Below, one piece after another: positions 9,254 through 18,903 of a stretch of 64,000 nt of DNA. Source of the DNA: Marmoricola sp. Leaf446 (lineage in GTDB: Bacteria; Actinomycetota; Actinomycetes; Propionibacteriales; Nocardioidaceae); assembly GCF_001424755.1 (NCBI RefSeq), contig NZ_LMRF01000004.1:140557-204556 (forward strand), read 5' to 3'. Below the pieces are notes generated by a model, which did not search any database, was not told where the DNA came from, and saw only the letters and a program-made list of their open reading frames with translations. Each line of letters begins with the position of its first letter. Within the stretch, counting starts at the first letter, position 1. The translations under genes and the position numbers were made by a program.

Positions 9254-10993
9254 ATGACGACGAGGTGGCAGCGGGCCGGCGCCCTGCTCCGGCCCCAGCA
9301 CGACGAGGCCCCGGTGGTCGAGGAGGCCCCCGGGCTCACCCTCGCCCAGGTCGTACGCCGGTTCTGGCCCGACCTGCGCCCCTACTCCCGCCACCTGCTG
9401 CTGGGCCTGCTGCTGCTGGCCGCCGCCCCGGCGGTGGAGGTGGTCGAGATCCTGCTGTTCCAGCGGCTCGTCGACGACGTCCTGGTGCCCGCCTCCTTCG
9501 AGGCGCTGCCGCTGCTGGTGGCGTTCTACCTCGGCCTGAACCTGCTCAGCGCCGGCGTCTCCGGCGCCGACGACTACCTCTCGACCTGGATCACCCAGCA
9601 CTTCCTGGTGCGGCTGCGCGGCCGCTCCTTCGCGCACGCGCTCGCGCTGCCGCTGCCGCGGCTGGCACAGCGCCGGCTCGGCGACGTGCTGCAGCGACTC
9701 AGCAGCGACATCGCCCAGGTGGAGACCTTCATGGTCGGCCAGCTCAGCGAGGTCGTCGGCACCGTGCTGCGGCTGCTGTTCTTCGTCGGCGCGCTGTTCT
9801 TCCTGCAGTGGGAGCTCGCGCTCGCCTCGCTGGTCGTGGTCCCCGCCTTCTGGTGGGTGTCCTCGCGCTTCGCCCACCTCGTCAAGGACCTCAGCCGGGA
9901 GCGCCGACGTCGGGGCGGGGCGCTCGGCTCGGTCACCGAGGAGAGCCTCGGCAGCGCGGCGCTCGTGCAGACCGCCGGCGCGGAGCGCGAGACCGAGGCG
10001 GCGTACGACCGGCAGAACCGCGCCATCATGGCGGCCGAGCTGGCCTCGAGCCGCGTGCGCGCGGTCTTCCTGCCCGTCGTCGACCTCGTCGAGCTGCTCG
10101 GCGTGCTGCTCGTGGTCGCCATGGGCGTGTGGGCGCTGGAGTCCGAGCGGCTGACGCTGGGCGGCCTGCTCGCCTTCCTCACCCTGCTGGTGCAGTGCTA
10201 CCGCCCCGCCCGCGACCTCGGCGACCTGCTGCCGGAGATGTTTGCGGCCTCGGCCGGCGTCGAGCGCGTCGTCGAGCTGCTCGACGAGCCGGTGCCGCAG
10301 GACCGGCCCGGGGCGACCGCGCTGCCCCGCGGCCCGGGGGCGGTCAGCCTGCGGGGCGTCACCGTGGGCTACCCCGGCGCCGACCGGGCGGTGCTGCGCG
10401 ACCTCGACCTCGACGTCGCCGCGGGCGAGCGGGTCGCGCTCGTCGGGCCGAGCGGCGTCGGCAAGTCGACCCTGGCCTACCTGCTCACCCGCCACCTCGA
10501 GCCCACGGCCGGCCGCGTGCTGCTCGACGGCCACGACCTGGCGGCGCACACGCTCGACTCCGTGCGGGCCTCGGTCTCGATCGTGCTGCAGGAGACCCTG
10601 CTGCTCGACGCCAGCGTGCACGACAACGTCGCCCTCGGCACTCCGGGCGCGTCGAGAGCGGCGGTCCGCGACGCCGTACGACGCGCCGGCGCCGAGGAGT
10701 TCGTGGAGCGCCTGCCCGCGGCGTACGACGCCCGCGTCGGCCAGCGCGGCCGGCTGCTCTCCGGCGGCCAGCGGCAGCGGTTGTGCGTGGCCCGGGCGCT
10801 GCTGCGCGACGCGCCGGTGCTCGTGCTCGACGAGCCCACCACCGGCCTCGACGACGAGGCGGCCGCCCGGTTGCTCGCGCCGCTGTCGGCGGAGCGCGGC
10901 CGGACCGTGCTGGTGCTGACCCACGACCCGCGGGTCCTGGCCCACGTCGACCGGGTGGTCGACCTCGGCGCGCTGCAGCCGGTGCCGGCGTGA
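9254..10993 (+). CDS. ABC exporter, fused membrane and ATPase domains
   Basis: A 579-residue half-transporter of the B/C exporter type. Residues about 35-310 carry six membrane segments of the ABC_membrane fold. Residues about 360-579 are the ATPase, with Walker A GPSGVGKST (398-406), LSGGQ (502-506) and Walker B VLVLDEP ending in Asp526-Glu527. It should act as a dimer in the cytoplasmic membrane. The N-terminal extension is short, with no C39 peptidase domain, so it would not cleave a double-glycine leader. The ATG at 9254 follows GAGGACGACAG. The stop overlaps the GTG of the downstream kinase gene. Upstream lies the Arg-rich peptide gene, its most likely cargo by context. Drug or lipid export is the alternative. 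Confidence 0.85.
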   Translation: MTTRWQRAGALLRPQHDEAPVVEEAPGLTLAQVVRRFWPDLRPYSRHLLLGLLLLAAAPAVEVVEILLFQRLVDDVLVPASFEALPLLVAFYLGLNLLSAGVSGADDYLSTWITQHFLVRLRGRSFAHALALPLPRLAQRRLGDVLQRLSSDIAQVETFMVGQLSEVVGTVLRLLFFVGALFFLQWELALASLVVVPAFWWVSSRFAHLVKDLSRERRRRGGALGSVTEESLGSAALVQTAGAERETEAAYDRQNRAIMAAELASSRVRAVFLPVVDLVELLGVLLVVAMGVWALESERLTLGGLLAFLTLLVQCYRPARDLGDLLPEMFAASAGVERVVELLDEPVPQDRPGATALPRGPGAVSLRGVTVGYPGADRAVLRDLDLDVAAGERVALVGPSGVGKSTLAYLLTRHLEPTAGRVLLDGHDLAAHTLDSVRASVSIVLQETLLLDASVHDNVALGTPGASRAAVRDAVRRAGAEEFVERLPAAYDARVGQRGRLLSGGQRQRLCVARALLRDAPVLVLDEPTTGLDDEAAARLLAPLSAERGRTVLVLTHDPRVLAHVDRVVDLGALQPVPA

Positions 10994-11868
10994 CCGGGCC
11001 CGTCGTGGTCCCGCCCGTCGTGGTCCCGCCCGTCGTGGTCCCGCCCGTCGTGGTCCCGCTCGGCACGGTGCCGCCCGGGGAGCAGGTGCTCCCCGGCCAC
11101 GTCGTGGTGTCGCTGCTCTCGCACGGCCGCCGGATGGACACCTACGACGCCCACGACCTCGACCGCGGCTGCCGCAGCGTGGTCAAGGTGCTGCGCGAGG
11201 ACCGGCGCAACGAGCCGCGCGTGGTCGCGGCGACCCGGCGCGAGGGCGAGGTGCTCGCGACGCTGGCCCACCCCCACCTGGTGCGCTGCTACGAGGTGCA
11301 CGACGAGCCCCCGGCACTGGTCCTGGAGGTCCTCGGCGGGGCGACGCTCGCCGCGCTCGTCGAGGACGAGCCGCTCGGCCTGGCCGACACCGCCGGGCTG
11401 GGGCTGCAGCTGGTCTCGGTGCTGGGCTACCTGCACCGCCACGACTGGCTGCACCTCGACGTCAAGCCGGCCAACGTCGTGGTCGACGCGGGCCGGGTGA
11501 CGCTGATCGACCTCAGCCTGGTCGGCCGGCCGGGGGAGGGGCGGCCGGGGGCCGGCACCCGGGGCTACCTCGCACCCGAGCAGGCCCGCGGCTCCGGCCT
11601 GGGCCCGGCCACCGACGTGTGGGGCCTGGCGGTGACCCTGGTCGAGGCGCTGACCTCCGAGCTGCCGCACGGCGACGAGGCCACCTGGGACTCCCGGAGG
11701 CGGCTGCCGCTGCTGCACCGCCGCGCCCCCCGGCCGCCGCGGCTGCCGGCCGCGCTGGTGCCCGACGACGTGCGCGACCTGCTGCTCACCTGCCTGCGCA
11801 CCGACCCGGCGGCGCGTCCCGGGCTCGACGACGTACGCCGCGTGCTGGAGCCCCACGCGCACGCGTGA
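10990..11868 (+). CDS. Divergent cytosolic Ser/Thr protein kinase
   Basis: A 292-residue protein that is little more than a kinase domain, begun at the GTG overlapping the exporter stop. The N-terminus is a VVVPP repeat (residues about 4-23). Conserved residues are Lys66 in SVVKVL, the helix-C Glu in REGEVLATL, Asp157/Lys159/Asn162 in HLDVKPANVVV, Asp174 in LIDLSL (replacing DFG), and LAPEQ. The glycine-rich loop is hard to find, and HRD is replaced by HLD. All catalytic residues remain, so activity is plausible. There is no membrane segment and no PASTA or sensor domain, unlike the PknL-like kinase at 49.7 kb. Coupling to the exporter suggests it acts on the exporter or on the peptide. Confidence 0.75.
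   Translation: MTGPVVVPPVVVPPVVVPPVVVPLGTVPPGEQVLPGHVVVSLLSHGRRMDTYDAHDLDRGCRSVVKVLREDRRNEPRVVAATRREGEVLATLAHPHLVRCYEVHDEPPALVLEVLGGATLAALVEDEPLGLADTAGLGLQLVSVLGYLHRHDWLHLDVKPANVVVDAGRVTLIDLSLVGRPGEGRPGAGTRGYLAPEQARGSGLGPATDVWGLAVTLVEALTSELPHGDEATWDSRRRLPLLHRRAPRPPRLPAALVPDDVRDLLLTCLRTDPAARPGLDDVRRVLEPHAHA
10999..11058 (+). repeat. Four tandem copies of a 15-bp unit inside the kinase gene
   Basis: CCCGTCGTGGTCCCG is repeated four times without a mismatch at the 5' end of the kinase gene, encoding repeated PVVVP. Perfect identity suggests recent slippage expansion, and copy number may vary between strains. Confidence 0.9.
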
Positions 11869-11900
11869 GGCACGATTTCGGGTGCGGTGCCCCCCGCTGC

Positions 11901-11940
11901 TAGCCTGGGACAGTTGCCCAGGGCCGGTTCCCGGCCCGGG
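11901..11940 (+). promoter_or_regulatory. rpsO promoter -10 and leader hairpin
   Basis: A TAGCCT -10 hexamer at 11901-11906 would give a leader of about 120 nt. A GGGCCGG/CCGGCCC stem with a UUC loop (11921-11937) forms near its 5' end and extends by CCC/GGG across a bulged A. S15 autoregulates rpsO through leader structures in several bacteria, and this leader is long enough for that; the link here is inference. Confidence 0.45.
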
Positions 11941-12034
11941 TGGCACCGCCGTGCAACGGCCGCGGACCAGTAGTGCCCGGGTGAACAGGCCCCGGCGCGC
12001 CGCGCAACGAGACAAGAGAGACAGGTAGTTCGTC

Positions 12035-12310
12035 GTGTCGATCGGTACTGACGCCGAGACCAAGAAGAAGATCATCGCCGAGTACGCCACCGTCGAGGGC
12101 GACACCGGTTCTCCCGAGGTGCAGATCGCGCTGCTGAGCCACCGCATCTCCCACCTCACCGACCACCTGAAGACCCACAAGCACGACCACCACAGCCGGC
12201 GCGGCCTGCTGCTGCTGGTCGGCCAGCGCCGTCGTCTCCTGAACTACCTGGAGAAGACCGAGATCGAGCGCTACCGCTCGATCGTGTCCCGCCTCGGCCT
12301 GCGACGCTGA
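12035..12310 (+). CDS. rpsO: 30S ribosomal protein S15
   Basis: A 91-residue primary rRNA-binding protein of the small subunit that binds the central domain of 16S rRNA. The family sequence is clear from KKKIIAEY through [17 protein letters not shown], then [17 protein letters not shown] to the Arg-rich end. Length is normal (88-91). The GTG start follows GAGAGACAGG by about 9 nt. It is followed by a strong terminator hairpin and then pnp, the near-universal rpsO-pnp arrangement. Confidence 0.97.
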   Translation: MSIGTDAETKKKIIAEYATVEGDTGSPEVQIALLSHRISHLTDHLKTHKHDHHSRRGLLLLVGQRRRLLNYLEKTEIERYRSIVSRLGLRR

Positions 12311-12315
12311 CACCC

Positions 12316-12347
12316 CGTTCGGCTCACCCTCCCGGGTGGGCCGAACG
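12316..12347 (+). terminator. Terminator/attenuator between rpsO and pnp
   Basis: CGTTCGGCTCACCC pairs with GGGTGGGCCGAACG over 14 bp with one G-U pair and a 4-nt loop, followed by TGTT. In Streptomyces the rpsO-pnp spacer hairpin is an RNase III target; the same role is possible here. Confidence 0.75.
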
Positions 12348-12429
12348 TGTTAGAACACAACTACATCCCTGATCCCCCCAGGAGTGGTCCGCGAGCCCTG
12401 CGGCCCGGTCCTCGGTAGTAGGGATTGGT

Positions 12430-12495
12430 GTCCTCCCCGGAGGACCGACGCCAGCAGGCGGCACGCCTCCCGGACACCAGTCGCTTCGATCGAAG
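12430..12495 (+). promoter_or_regulatory. Structured pnp leader
   Basis: The 199 nt between the terminator and pnp contain a GTCCTCC/GGAGGAC hairpin (12430-12445) and a 12-bp palindrome CTTCGATCGAAG (12484-12495). PNPase commonly represses itself through leader hairpins in other bacteria; here only the structures are visible. Confidence 0.4.
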
Positions 12496-12546
12496 ATCGG
12501 CCACGACGCGGCCGCGGATCGCTTCGCCAACGAAAGCGACGATCTT

Positions 12547-14784
12547 TTGACCGACACCACAGGAACCGACGTCTTCGCCGTCGAGACCGTCATCGACAAC
12601 GGCCCCCACGGCCAGCGCACCGTCAAGTTCGAGACCGGGCTGCTCGCCCGCCAGGCCGCCGGCGCCGTCACGGCCTACCTCGACGACGACACGATGCTGC
12701 TCTCCGCGACCACCGCGGGCAAGCACCCCAAGGACCACTTCGACTTCTTCCCCCTGACGATCGACGTCGAGGAGCGGATGTACGCCGTGGGCCAGATCCC
12801 CGGCTCGTTCTTCCGCTCCGAGGGCCGGCCCGGCGAGGACGCGATCCTCACCTGCCGCCTCATCGACCGCCCGCTGCGGCCCACCTTCAAGAAGGGTCTG
12901 CGCAACGAGGTCCAGGTCGTCATCACCGTGATGGCGCTGGACCCCAACCAGCCCTACGACGTGCTCGCGATCAACGCCGCGTCCGCCTCCACCCAGCTCT
13001 CCGGCCTGCCGTTCTCCGGCCCGGTCGGCGGCACCCGCGTCGCCCTCATCGACGGCCGCTGGGTCGCGTTCCCGACCCACGCGCAGCTCGAGACCGCCGT
13101 GTTCGACATGGTCGTGGCCGGCCGCGTCACCGAGACCGGCGACGTCGCCATCATGATGGTCGAGGCCGAGGCGACCGAGACCACCTGGGAGCTCGTGCAG
13201 TCGGGCCAGCAGGCGCCGACCGAGGAGGTCGTGGCCCAGGGCCTCGACGCCGCGAAGCCCTTCATCAAGCAGCTGTGCGAGGCGCAGGCCGAGCTGGCCA
13301 AGCAGGCCGCCAAGCCCGTCCAGGAGTTCCCGATCTTCCTCGACTACGAGGACGACGTGTACGCCGCCGTCGAGTCGGCCGTGAAGGACGACACCGCCGC
13401 CGCGCTGACCATTGCCGGCAAGCAGGAGCGCGAGGAGCGCCTCGACGAGGTCAAGGCCTCGCTGCTGGAGAAGGTCGCCGGCCAGTTCGAGGGTCGCGAG
13501 AAGGAGGTCGGCGCCGCGTTCCGCTCGCTGACCAAGTCGCTGGTCCGCGAGCGCGTGCTGCGCGACAAGGTCCGCATGGACGGTCGCGGCCTCACCGACA
13601 TCCGCACCCTCTCGGCCGAGGTCGAGGTCATCCCGCGGGTGCACGGCTCGGCGCTGTTCGAGCGCGGCGAGACCCAGATCCTGGGCGTCACCACGCTGAA
13701 CATGCTCAAGATGGAGCAGCAGCTCGACACGCTGTCGCCGGAGAAGCACCGCCGCTACATGCACAAGTACGTCTTCCCGCCCTTCTCCACCGGCGAGACC
13801 GGTCGCGTGGGCTCGCCCAAGCGTCGCGAGGTCGGCCACGGTGCGCTCGCGCGCCGCGCGCTCCTGCCCGTGCTGCCCAGCCGCGAGGAGTTCCCCTACG
13901 CCATCCGCCAGCTCTCCGAGGCGATGGGCTCCAACGGCTCCACCTCGATGGGCTCGGTCTGCGCCTCGACCCTGTCGCTGCTGCAGGCCGGTGTGCCGCT
14001 GCGCGCCTCGGTCGCCGGCATCGCCATGGGCCTCATCTCCGGCCAGGTCGACGGCAAGGACGAGTTCGTCGCCCTGACCGACATCCTGGGCGCCGAGGAC
14101 GCGTTCGGCGACATGGACTTCAAGGTCGCCGGCACCAAGGAGTTCGTCACCGCGCTCCAGCTCGACACCAAGCTCGACGGCATCCCCGCCGAGGTCCTGG
14201 CCGGTGCGCTGACCCAGGCCCGCGACGCCCGCCTGGCGATCCTCGAGGTGATGGCCGAGGCCATCGACGGTCCCGAGGAGATGTCGGTCCACGCCCCGCG
14301 CATCATCACCGTGCGGGTCCCCGTCGACAAGATCGGCGAGGTCATCGGCCCCAAGGGCAAGGTCATCAACCAGATCCAGGACGACACGGGCGCGACCCTG
14401 TCGATCGAGGACGACGGCACCGTCTACATCGGCGCCGTCAACGGGGAGGCCGCCGAGGCCGCGCGTGCCGCGGTCAACGCCATCGCCAACCCGACGATGC
14501 CCGAGGTCGGCGAGCGCTACCTCGGCACCGTGGTCAAGACGACCAACTTCGGCGCCTTCGTCTCGCTGCTGCCCGGCAAGGACGGCCTGCTGCACATCAG
14601 CAAGCTGCGTGCGCTGGCCGGCGGTAAGCGCGTGGACAACGTCGAGGACGTCGTCTCGGTGGGCCAGAAGCTCCAGGTCCAGATCTCCGAGATCGACGAC
14701 CGCGGCAAGCTCTCCCTGGCCCCCGTGGTCGAGGAGTCCGACGCGGGCGAGACCGACGGCGGCTCGGAGTCCGAGACCGCGTGA
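12547..14784 (+). CDS. pnp: Polyribonucleotide nucleotidyltransferase (PNPase)
   Basis: A 745-residue phosphorolytic 3'-5' exoribonuclease, full length. It has two RNase PH-like domains (about 20-240 and 340-580) joined by the alpha-helical linker. The second core contains [16 protein letters not shown] and [11 protein letters not shown]. It then has a KH domain ([16 protein letters not shown]) and an S1 domain ([27 protein letters not shown]). In actinobacteria this enzyme also makes and degrades RNA 3' tails. The start is taken as TTG, where family homology begins; an AAAG-rich stretch upstream is only a weak ribosome site. The stop overlaps the GTG of the M16 peptidase gene. Confidence 0.95.
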   Translation: MTDTTGTDVFAVETVIDNGPHGQRTVKFETGLLARQAAGAVTAYLDDDTMLLSATTAGKHPKDHFDFFPLTIDVEERMYAVGQIPGSFFRSEGRPGEDAILTCRLIDRPLRPTFKKGLRNEVQVVITVMALDPNQPYDVLAINAASASTQLSGLPFSGPVGGTRVALIDGRWVAFPTHAQLETAVFDMVVAGRVTETGDVAIMMVEAEATETTWELVQSGQQAPTEEVVAQGLDAAKPFIKQLCEAQAELAKQAAKPVQEFPIFLDYEDDVYAAVESAVKDDTAAALTIAGKQEREERLDEVKASLLEKVAGQFEGREKEVGAAFRSLTKSLVRERVLRDKVRMDGRGLTDIRTLSAEVEVIPRVHGSALFERGETQILGVTTLNMLKMEQQLDTLSPEKHRRYMHKYVFPPFSTGETGRVGSPKRREVGHGALARRALLPVLPSREEFPYAIRQLSEAMGSNGSTSMGSVCASTLSLLQAGVPLRASVAGIAMGLISGQVDGKDEFVALTDILGAEDAFGDMDFKVAGTKEFVTALQLDTKLDGIPAEVLAGALTQARDARLAILEVMAEAIDGPEEMSVHAPRIITVRVPVDKIGEVIGPKGKVINQIQDDTGATLSIEDDGTVYIGAVNGEAAEAARAAVNAIANPTMPEVGERYLGTVVKTTNFGAFVSLLPGKDGLLHISKLRALAGGKRVDNVEDVVSVGQKLQVQISEIDDRGKLSLAPVVEESDAGETDGGSESETA

Positions 14785-16061
14785 CGACCGCTGCTGCCAC
14801 GCCGGCGGGCTCCCTGCCCGCCGGCGTGCGCCGCACGGTCGTGCCGGGCGGCCTGCGCGTGGTCACCGAGCACGTGCCGGGCGTCCGCTCGGCCGCGGTC
14901 GGGGTCTTCGTCCAGGTCGGCTCGCGCGACGAGGCGGCCGACCTCAACGGCGCCTCCCACTTCCTGGAGCACCTGCTCTTCAAGGGCACCCCGACCCGGT
15001 CGGCGATGGACATCTCCACCGCCTTCGACGAGGTCGGCGGTGAGTTCAACGCCTACACCGCGCGTGAGTACACCTGCTACCACGCCCGCGTCCTCGACGA
15101 GGACCTGCCGATGGCGCTCGAGGTCCTCGGCGACATGCTCACCTCCTCGCTGATCGAGGGCGAGGACGTCGAGGCCGAGCGCGAGGTCATCCTCGACGAG
15201 ATCGCGATGCACGACGACGACCCCGACGACGTCGTGCACAACCTGTTCGCCGAGACCGCATGGGCCGGCACCCCGCTCGCGCTGCCCATCGCGGGCACCG
15301 CCGAGTCGATCCGGGCGCTGACCCGAGACCAGGTCGAGGGCTACTACCGCCAGCACTACGTGGCCGCCTCGACCGTCGTGGCCGTGGCCGGCAACGTCGA
15401 CCACGACGACGTCGTACGCCGGGTCACGGCTGCGTTCGCCGGCCGCGACTTCCTGGCCAACGACGCCTCCCCGCGCGGCCCCCGGCTCGCCGAGGCACCC
15501 CGCGACTTCCGGGTCGGCGAGGTCTTCGCGACCCGGCCCTTCGAGCAGGTCAACCTGGTGCTCGGGGTGCAGGGCATGACGCGCTCGGACCCCCGGCGGC
15601 TCACCCTCAACGTGCTCAACGCCGGCCTCGGCGGCGGCTCCAGCTCGCGGCTGTTCCAGGAGGTGCGCGAGAAGCGCGGCCTGGCCTACTCGGTCTACTC
15701 CTTCGGCCTCGGCTACTCCGACGCCGGCATGGTCGGCGTCGCCGCCGGTTCGCTGCCCGGCAAGGCCGACGAGCTGCTCCGCGTGGTGCGCGAGCAGGTC
15801 GCGCTCGTGGCTCGCCACGGACTCGACGACGACGAGGTCGAGCGCGGCAAGGGCCAGGCCCGCGGCGGCCTGGTGCTCTCGCTGGAGGACACCGGCTCCC
15901 GGATGACCCGCCTCGGCGAGGCCGAGCTCTTCCAGCGCCGCCTCCGCTCGGTCGACGAGGTGCTGACCCGCATCGAGGCGATCACCCCCGCCGACGTACG
16001 CACCCTCGCCGCCGAGGTGTTCTCCCGGCCGCAGACGCTCGCGACGGTGGGGCCGGCCTGA
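14781..16061 (+). CDS. M16 family zinc peptidase (processing-peptidase-like)
   Basis: A 426-residue single-chain M16B peptidase. The inverted zinc motif is HFLEH in [13 protein letters not shown] (about residues 58-70), with the downstream Glu in the [16 protein letters not shown] region. The C-terminal half carries the [23 protein letters not shown] segment typical of the family. M16 peptidases degrade short peptides in a closed chamber; the physiological substrate is unknown. The gene overlaps the pnp stop and is coupled to it, as in other actinobacteria. It is followed directly by the family 1 palindromic element. Confidence 0.9.
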   Translation: MTTAAATPAGSLPAGVRRTVVPGGLRVVTEHVPGVRSAAVGVFVQVGSRDEAADLNGASHFLEHLLFKGTPTRSAMDISTAFDEVGGEFNAYTAREYTCYHARVLDEDLPMALEVLGDMLTSSLIEGEDVEAEREVILDEIAMHDDDPDDVVHNLFAETAWAGTPLALPIAGTAESIRALTRDQVEGYYRQHYVAASTVVAVAGNVDHDDVVRRVTAAFAGRDFLANDASPRGPRLAEAPRDFRVGEVFATRPFEQVNLVLGVQGMTRSDPRRLTLNVLNAGLGGGSSSRLFQEVREKRGLAYSVYSFGLGYSDAGMVGVAAGSLPGKADELLRVVREQVALVARHGLDDDEVERGKGQARGGLVLSLEDTGSRMTRLGEAELFQRRLRSVDEVLTRIEAITPADVRTLAAEVFSRPQTLATVGPA

Positions 16062-16132
16062 GGGCAGTTTCACCGGCCAGCCGGTGAAACTGCCCGCGAG
16101 AACGGGCATACCGGTCACGAACGGGCAGTTTC
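16062..16132. repeat. Dispersed palindromic element, family 1 copy 2; likely terminator
   Basis: It begins right after the M16 peptidase stop. A 34-bp palindrome (16062-16095) is perfect except for its central CA. Its right arm AAACTGCCC (16087-16095), a 27-nt spacer and GGGCAGTTT (16123-16131) repeat the core seen at 2691-2735. Seventeen of the first nineteen spacer bases match copy 1. Order differs: the long palindrome precedes the core here and follows it in copy 1. Confidence 0.75.
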
Positions 16133-16201
16133 GCCTGTTCAGGTGTCCGGTTCCTCCCCACGTCGTACGACGCGCCGCGCATCCGTCGCGTCGGGGCTCG
16201 A

Positions 16202-16960
<759 letters not shown>

Positions 16961-16972
16961 GGTCCGCAACTC

Positions 16973-17001
16973 TGCACGAACGTGCAACGCACCATCGTGC
17001 A
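16973..17001. promoter_or_regulatory. Operator-like TGCACG/CGTGCA repeats upstream of the M4 peptidase gene
   Basis: TGCACG-AA-CGTGCA (16973-16986) is a perfect inverted repeat, and a third CGTGCA follows at 16996-17001. They lie in the 139-bp gap before the secreted peptidase gene and may bind its regulator. Inference from symmetry only. Confidence 0.3.
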
Positions 17002-17099
17002 CCCGCCAGCCCGGTGCCAGGAGACCGCGGCACGGGCACGCTGGAGGAGCCCCGGGAAGCCCGTCCCGGACCACCTCCTCCCGCGAAACGAGCAGCTGC

Positions 17100-18728
17100 A
17101 TGCGTCCCACCACCGCCTTCCTCAGCGCCGCCGCCGCGGCCCTCGCCTCGGCCGCCGCCGCCGGCACCCAGGTCGCGCCCGCGACCGCCGCGTCCGGTCC
17201 CTCGGTCACCGCCGACCCGTCCGGCGCCCGCGTCGACCGCGCCCTGGCCGCCGTCGAGGCCCACCCCGGCACCACGAAGTACGCCGCGTCGCAGCAGCTG
17301 AAGGCCGTCGGCACCGTCGTCGACGCCGACGGCACCAGCCACGTGCGCTTCGAGCGCAGCTACCGCGGCCTCCCGGTCGTCGGCGGTGACCTCGTCGTCC
17401 ACCAGGGCCCCGCGGGCGGCTGGAAGGGCGCGAGCCAGACCCTCGACGACACCCTGACCCTGGGCGTCACGCCTGCCGTGACCAGGTCCGCCGCCGGCGC
17501 CAAGGCGCTCGCCCCGAGCAAGGCCACCCGCGCCATCGCCGGCGAGCAGGTCGAGGGCAGCACACTGGTGGTCGACGCCCGCGGGGCGCAGCCGCGGCTG
17601 GCGTGGAAGGTGATGAGCGGCGGCACCCAGGCCGACCAGACGCCCAGCCGCCTCGCGACCTACGTCGACGCCACGACCGGCCAGGTGATCCGCACCGAGC
17701 AGGAGATCGTCAACGTCGACGGTTCGGGCCAGACGCTCTACAGCGGCACCGTCCCGCTGAGCGTCACGCAGTCCGGCTCGTCGTACCAGCTCAAGAACGC
17801 CGGCGTCCGCGGCGGCACCTACACCACCGACATGAAGAACAAGCAGGACTCCTACATCTGCCAGCTCACCGGCAGCGGCTGCTCCAACGGCACCCTGGTC
17901 ACCTCTTCGACCACGACCTTCGGCAACGGCACCAACGCCAACCGGGCGAGCGCCGCCGCCGACGCGCAGTACGGCAGCAACGAGACCTGGGACTACTTCG
18001 CCCAGGTCCACGGCCGCAACGGGATCTTCGGCAACGGCACCGGGTCGCTGAACCGCGTCCACTACGGCAACAAGTACGTCAACGCCTTCTGGGACGGCTC
18101 GAAGATGACCTACGGCGACGGCGACGGCACCAGCTTCGGTCCGCTCGTCTCCCTCGACGTGGCCGGCCACGAGATGAGCCACGGCGTCACCGAGAACACC
18201 GCCAACCTGACCTACTCCGGCGAGTCCGGCGGCCTCAACGAGGCCACCTCCGACATCTTCGGCACCCTCGTGGAGTTCTACGCCGCCAACGCCAACGACC
18301 CGGCCGACTACTACATCGGCGAGGAGTTCGACCTCGCCCAGGGCGTCGGCTTCCGCCGGATGGACGACCCCTCCTCCGACGGCAGCTCGCTGAACTGCTA
18401 CTCGGCGACCGCCGGCTCGGCCGACGTGCACTACTCCTCGGGCATCGGCAACCACTTCTTCTACCTGCTGGCCGAGGGCTCCGGCGCCAAGACCATCGGC
18501 GGCAAGCCGCACGCCTCCTCGACGTGCGACGGCTCCTCGGTGACCGGCATCGGCCGCGACGCCGCCGGCAAGATCTGGTTCCGCGCGCTGTCGGTCTACA
18601 TGACCTCCGGCACGACGTACGCCGGGGCCCGCACCGCCACGCTGAACGCCGCCCGCGACCTGTACGGCGCGTCCAGCACCGAGTCCACCACGGTGGCCGC
18701 CGCCTGGCGCGCGGTCAACGTGTCCTGA
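17100..18728 (+). CDS. Secreted M4 (thermolysin-like) metallopeptidase
   Basis: A 542-residue pre-pro-enzyme. An Ala-rich signal peptide (about 1-31, ending near TAAS) is followed by an FTP/PepSY-type propeptide (about 45-215, with FERSYRGLPVVGGDLVVH). The catalytic domain is preceded by LYSGTVPLSV. Zinc ligands and catalytic Glu are His357, Glu358 and His361 in GHEMSHGVTE, with Glu381 in GLNEATSD. The second histidine region is DVHYSSGIGNHFFYLL. It is exported and cleaved to an extracellular neutral protease. The ribosome site is weak. Two strong hairpins end the transcription unit. Confidence 0.93.
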   Translation: MRPTTAFLSAAAAALASAAAAGTQVAPATAASGPSVTADPSGARVDRALAAVEAHPGTTKYAASQQLKAVGTVVDADGTSHVRFERSYRGLPVVGGDLVVHQGPAGGWKGASQTLDDTLTLGVTPAVTRSAAGAKALAPSKATRAIAGEQVEGSTLVVDARGAQPRLAWKVMSGGTQADQTPSRLATYVDATTGQVIRTEQEIVNVDGSGQTLYSGTVPLSVTQSGSSYQLKNAGVRGGTYTTDMKNKQDSYICQLTGSGCSNGTLVTSSTTTFGNGTNANRASAAADAQYGSNETWDYFAQVHGRNGIFGNGTGSLNRVHYGNKYVNAFWDGSKMTYGDGDGTSFGPLVSLDVAGHEMSHGVTENTANLTYSGESGGLNEATSDIFGTLVEFYAANANDPADYYIGEEFDLAQGVGFRRMDDPSSDGSSLNCYSATAGSADVHYSSGIGNHFFYLLAEGSGAKTIGGKPHASSTCDGSSVTGIGRDAAGKIWFRALSVYMTSGTTYAGARTATLNAARDLYGASSTESTTVAAAWRAVNVS

Positions 18729-18753
18729 CCTTCCTCCCCCCTGGAAGGTCAGG
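18724..18753 (+). terminator. Terminator hairpin overlapping the M4 peptidase stop
   Basis: Perfect 11-bp stem CCTGACCTTCC/GGAAGGTCAGG with an 8-nt C-rich loop; the stop codon lies inside the left arm. Confidence 0.75.
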
Positions 18754-18761
18754 ATCCCCCC

Positions 18762-18801
18762 GGACGGGGGGCCCGTGTTGGGCACACGTGGCCCCCCGTC
18801 C
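18762..18801. terminator. Second long hairpin after the M4 peptidase gene
   Basis: GGACGGGGGGCC pairs perfectly with GGCCCCCCGTCC over 12 bp, and an inner CGTGT/ACACG continues the stem past one bulge. It can serve the convergent GNAT gene as well. The remaining 102 bp to that gene show nothing recognisable. Confidence 0.8.
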
Positions 18802-18903
18802 ACCCTCCACGACCGCCGGTGCGTCTCCGGGCCCCTCTCGGGTGGCCCGGATGGCCCCGGCGGTCAGGTGCGTCCGGGGGTCGGCCCGGTCCCGACACTT
18901 GGC

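Noticed and set aside
10999-11058. 15-bp tandem repeat as an intergenic regulatory array
   Set aside because: It is in frame with the kinase gene and encodes a PVVVP repeat, so coding slippage is the simpler explanation.
12484-12495. CTTCGATCGAAG palindrome as a LexA box before pnp
   Set aside because: It lacks the TCGAAC and GTTCGA half-sites with 4-nt spacing seen at 56441; only general similarity.
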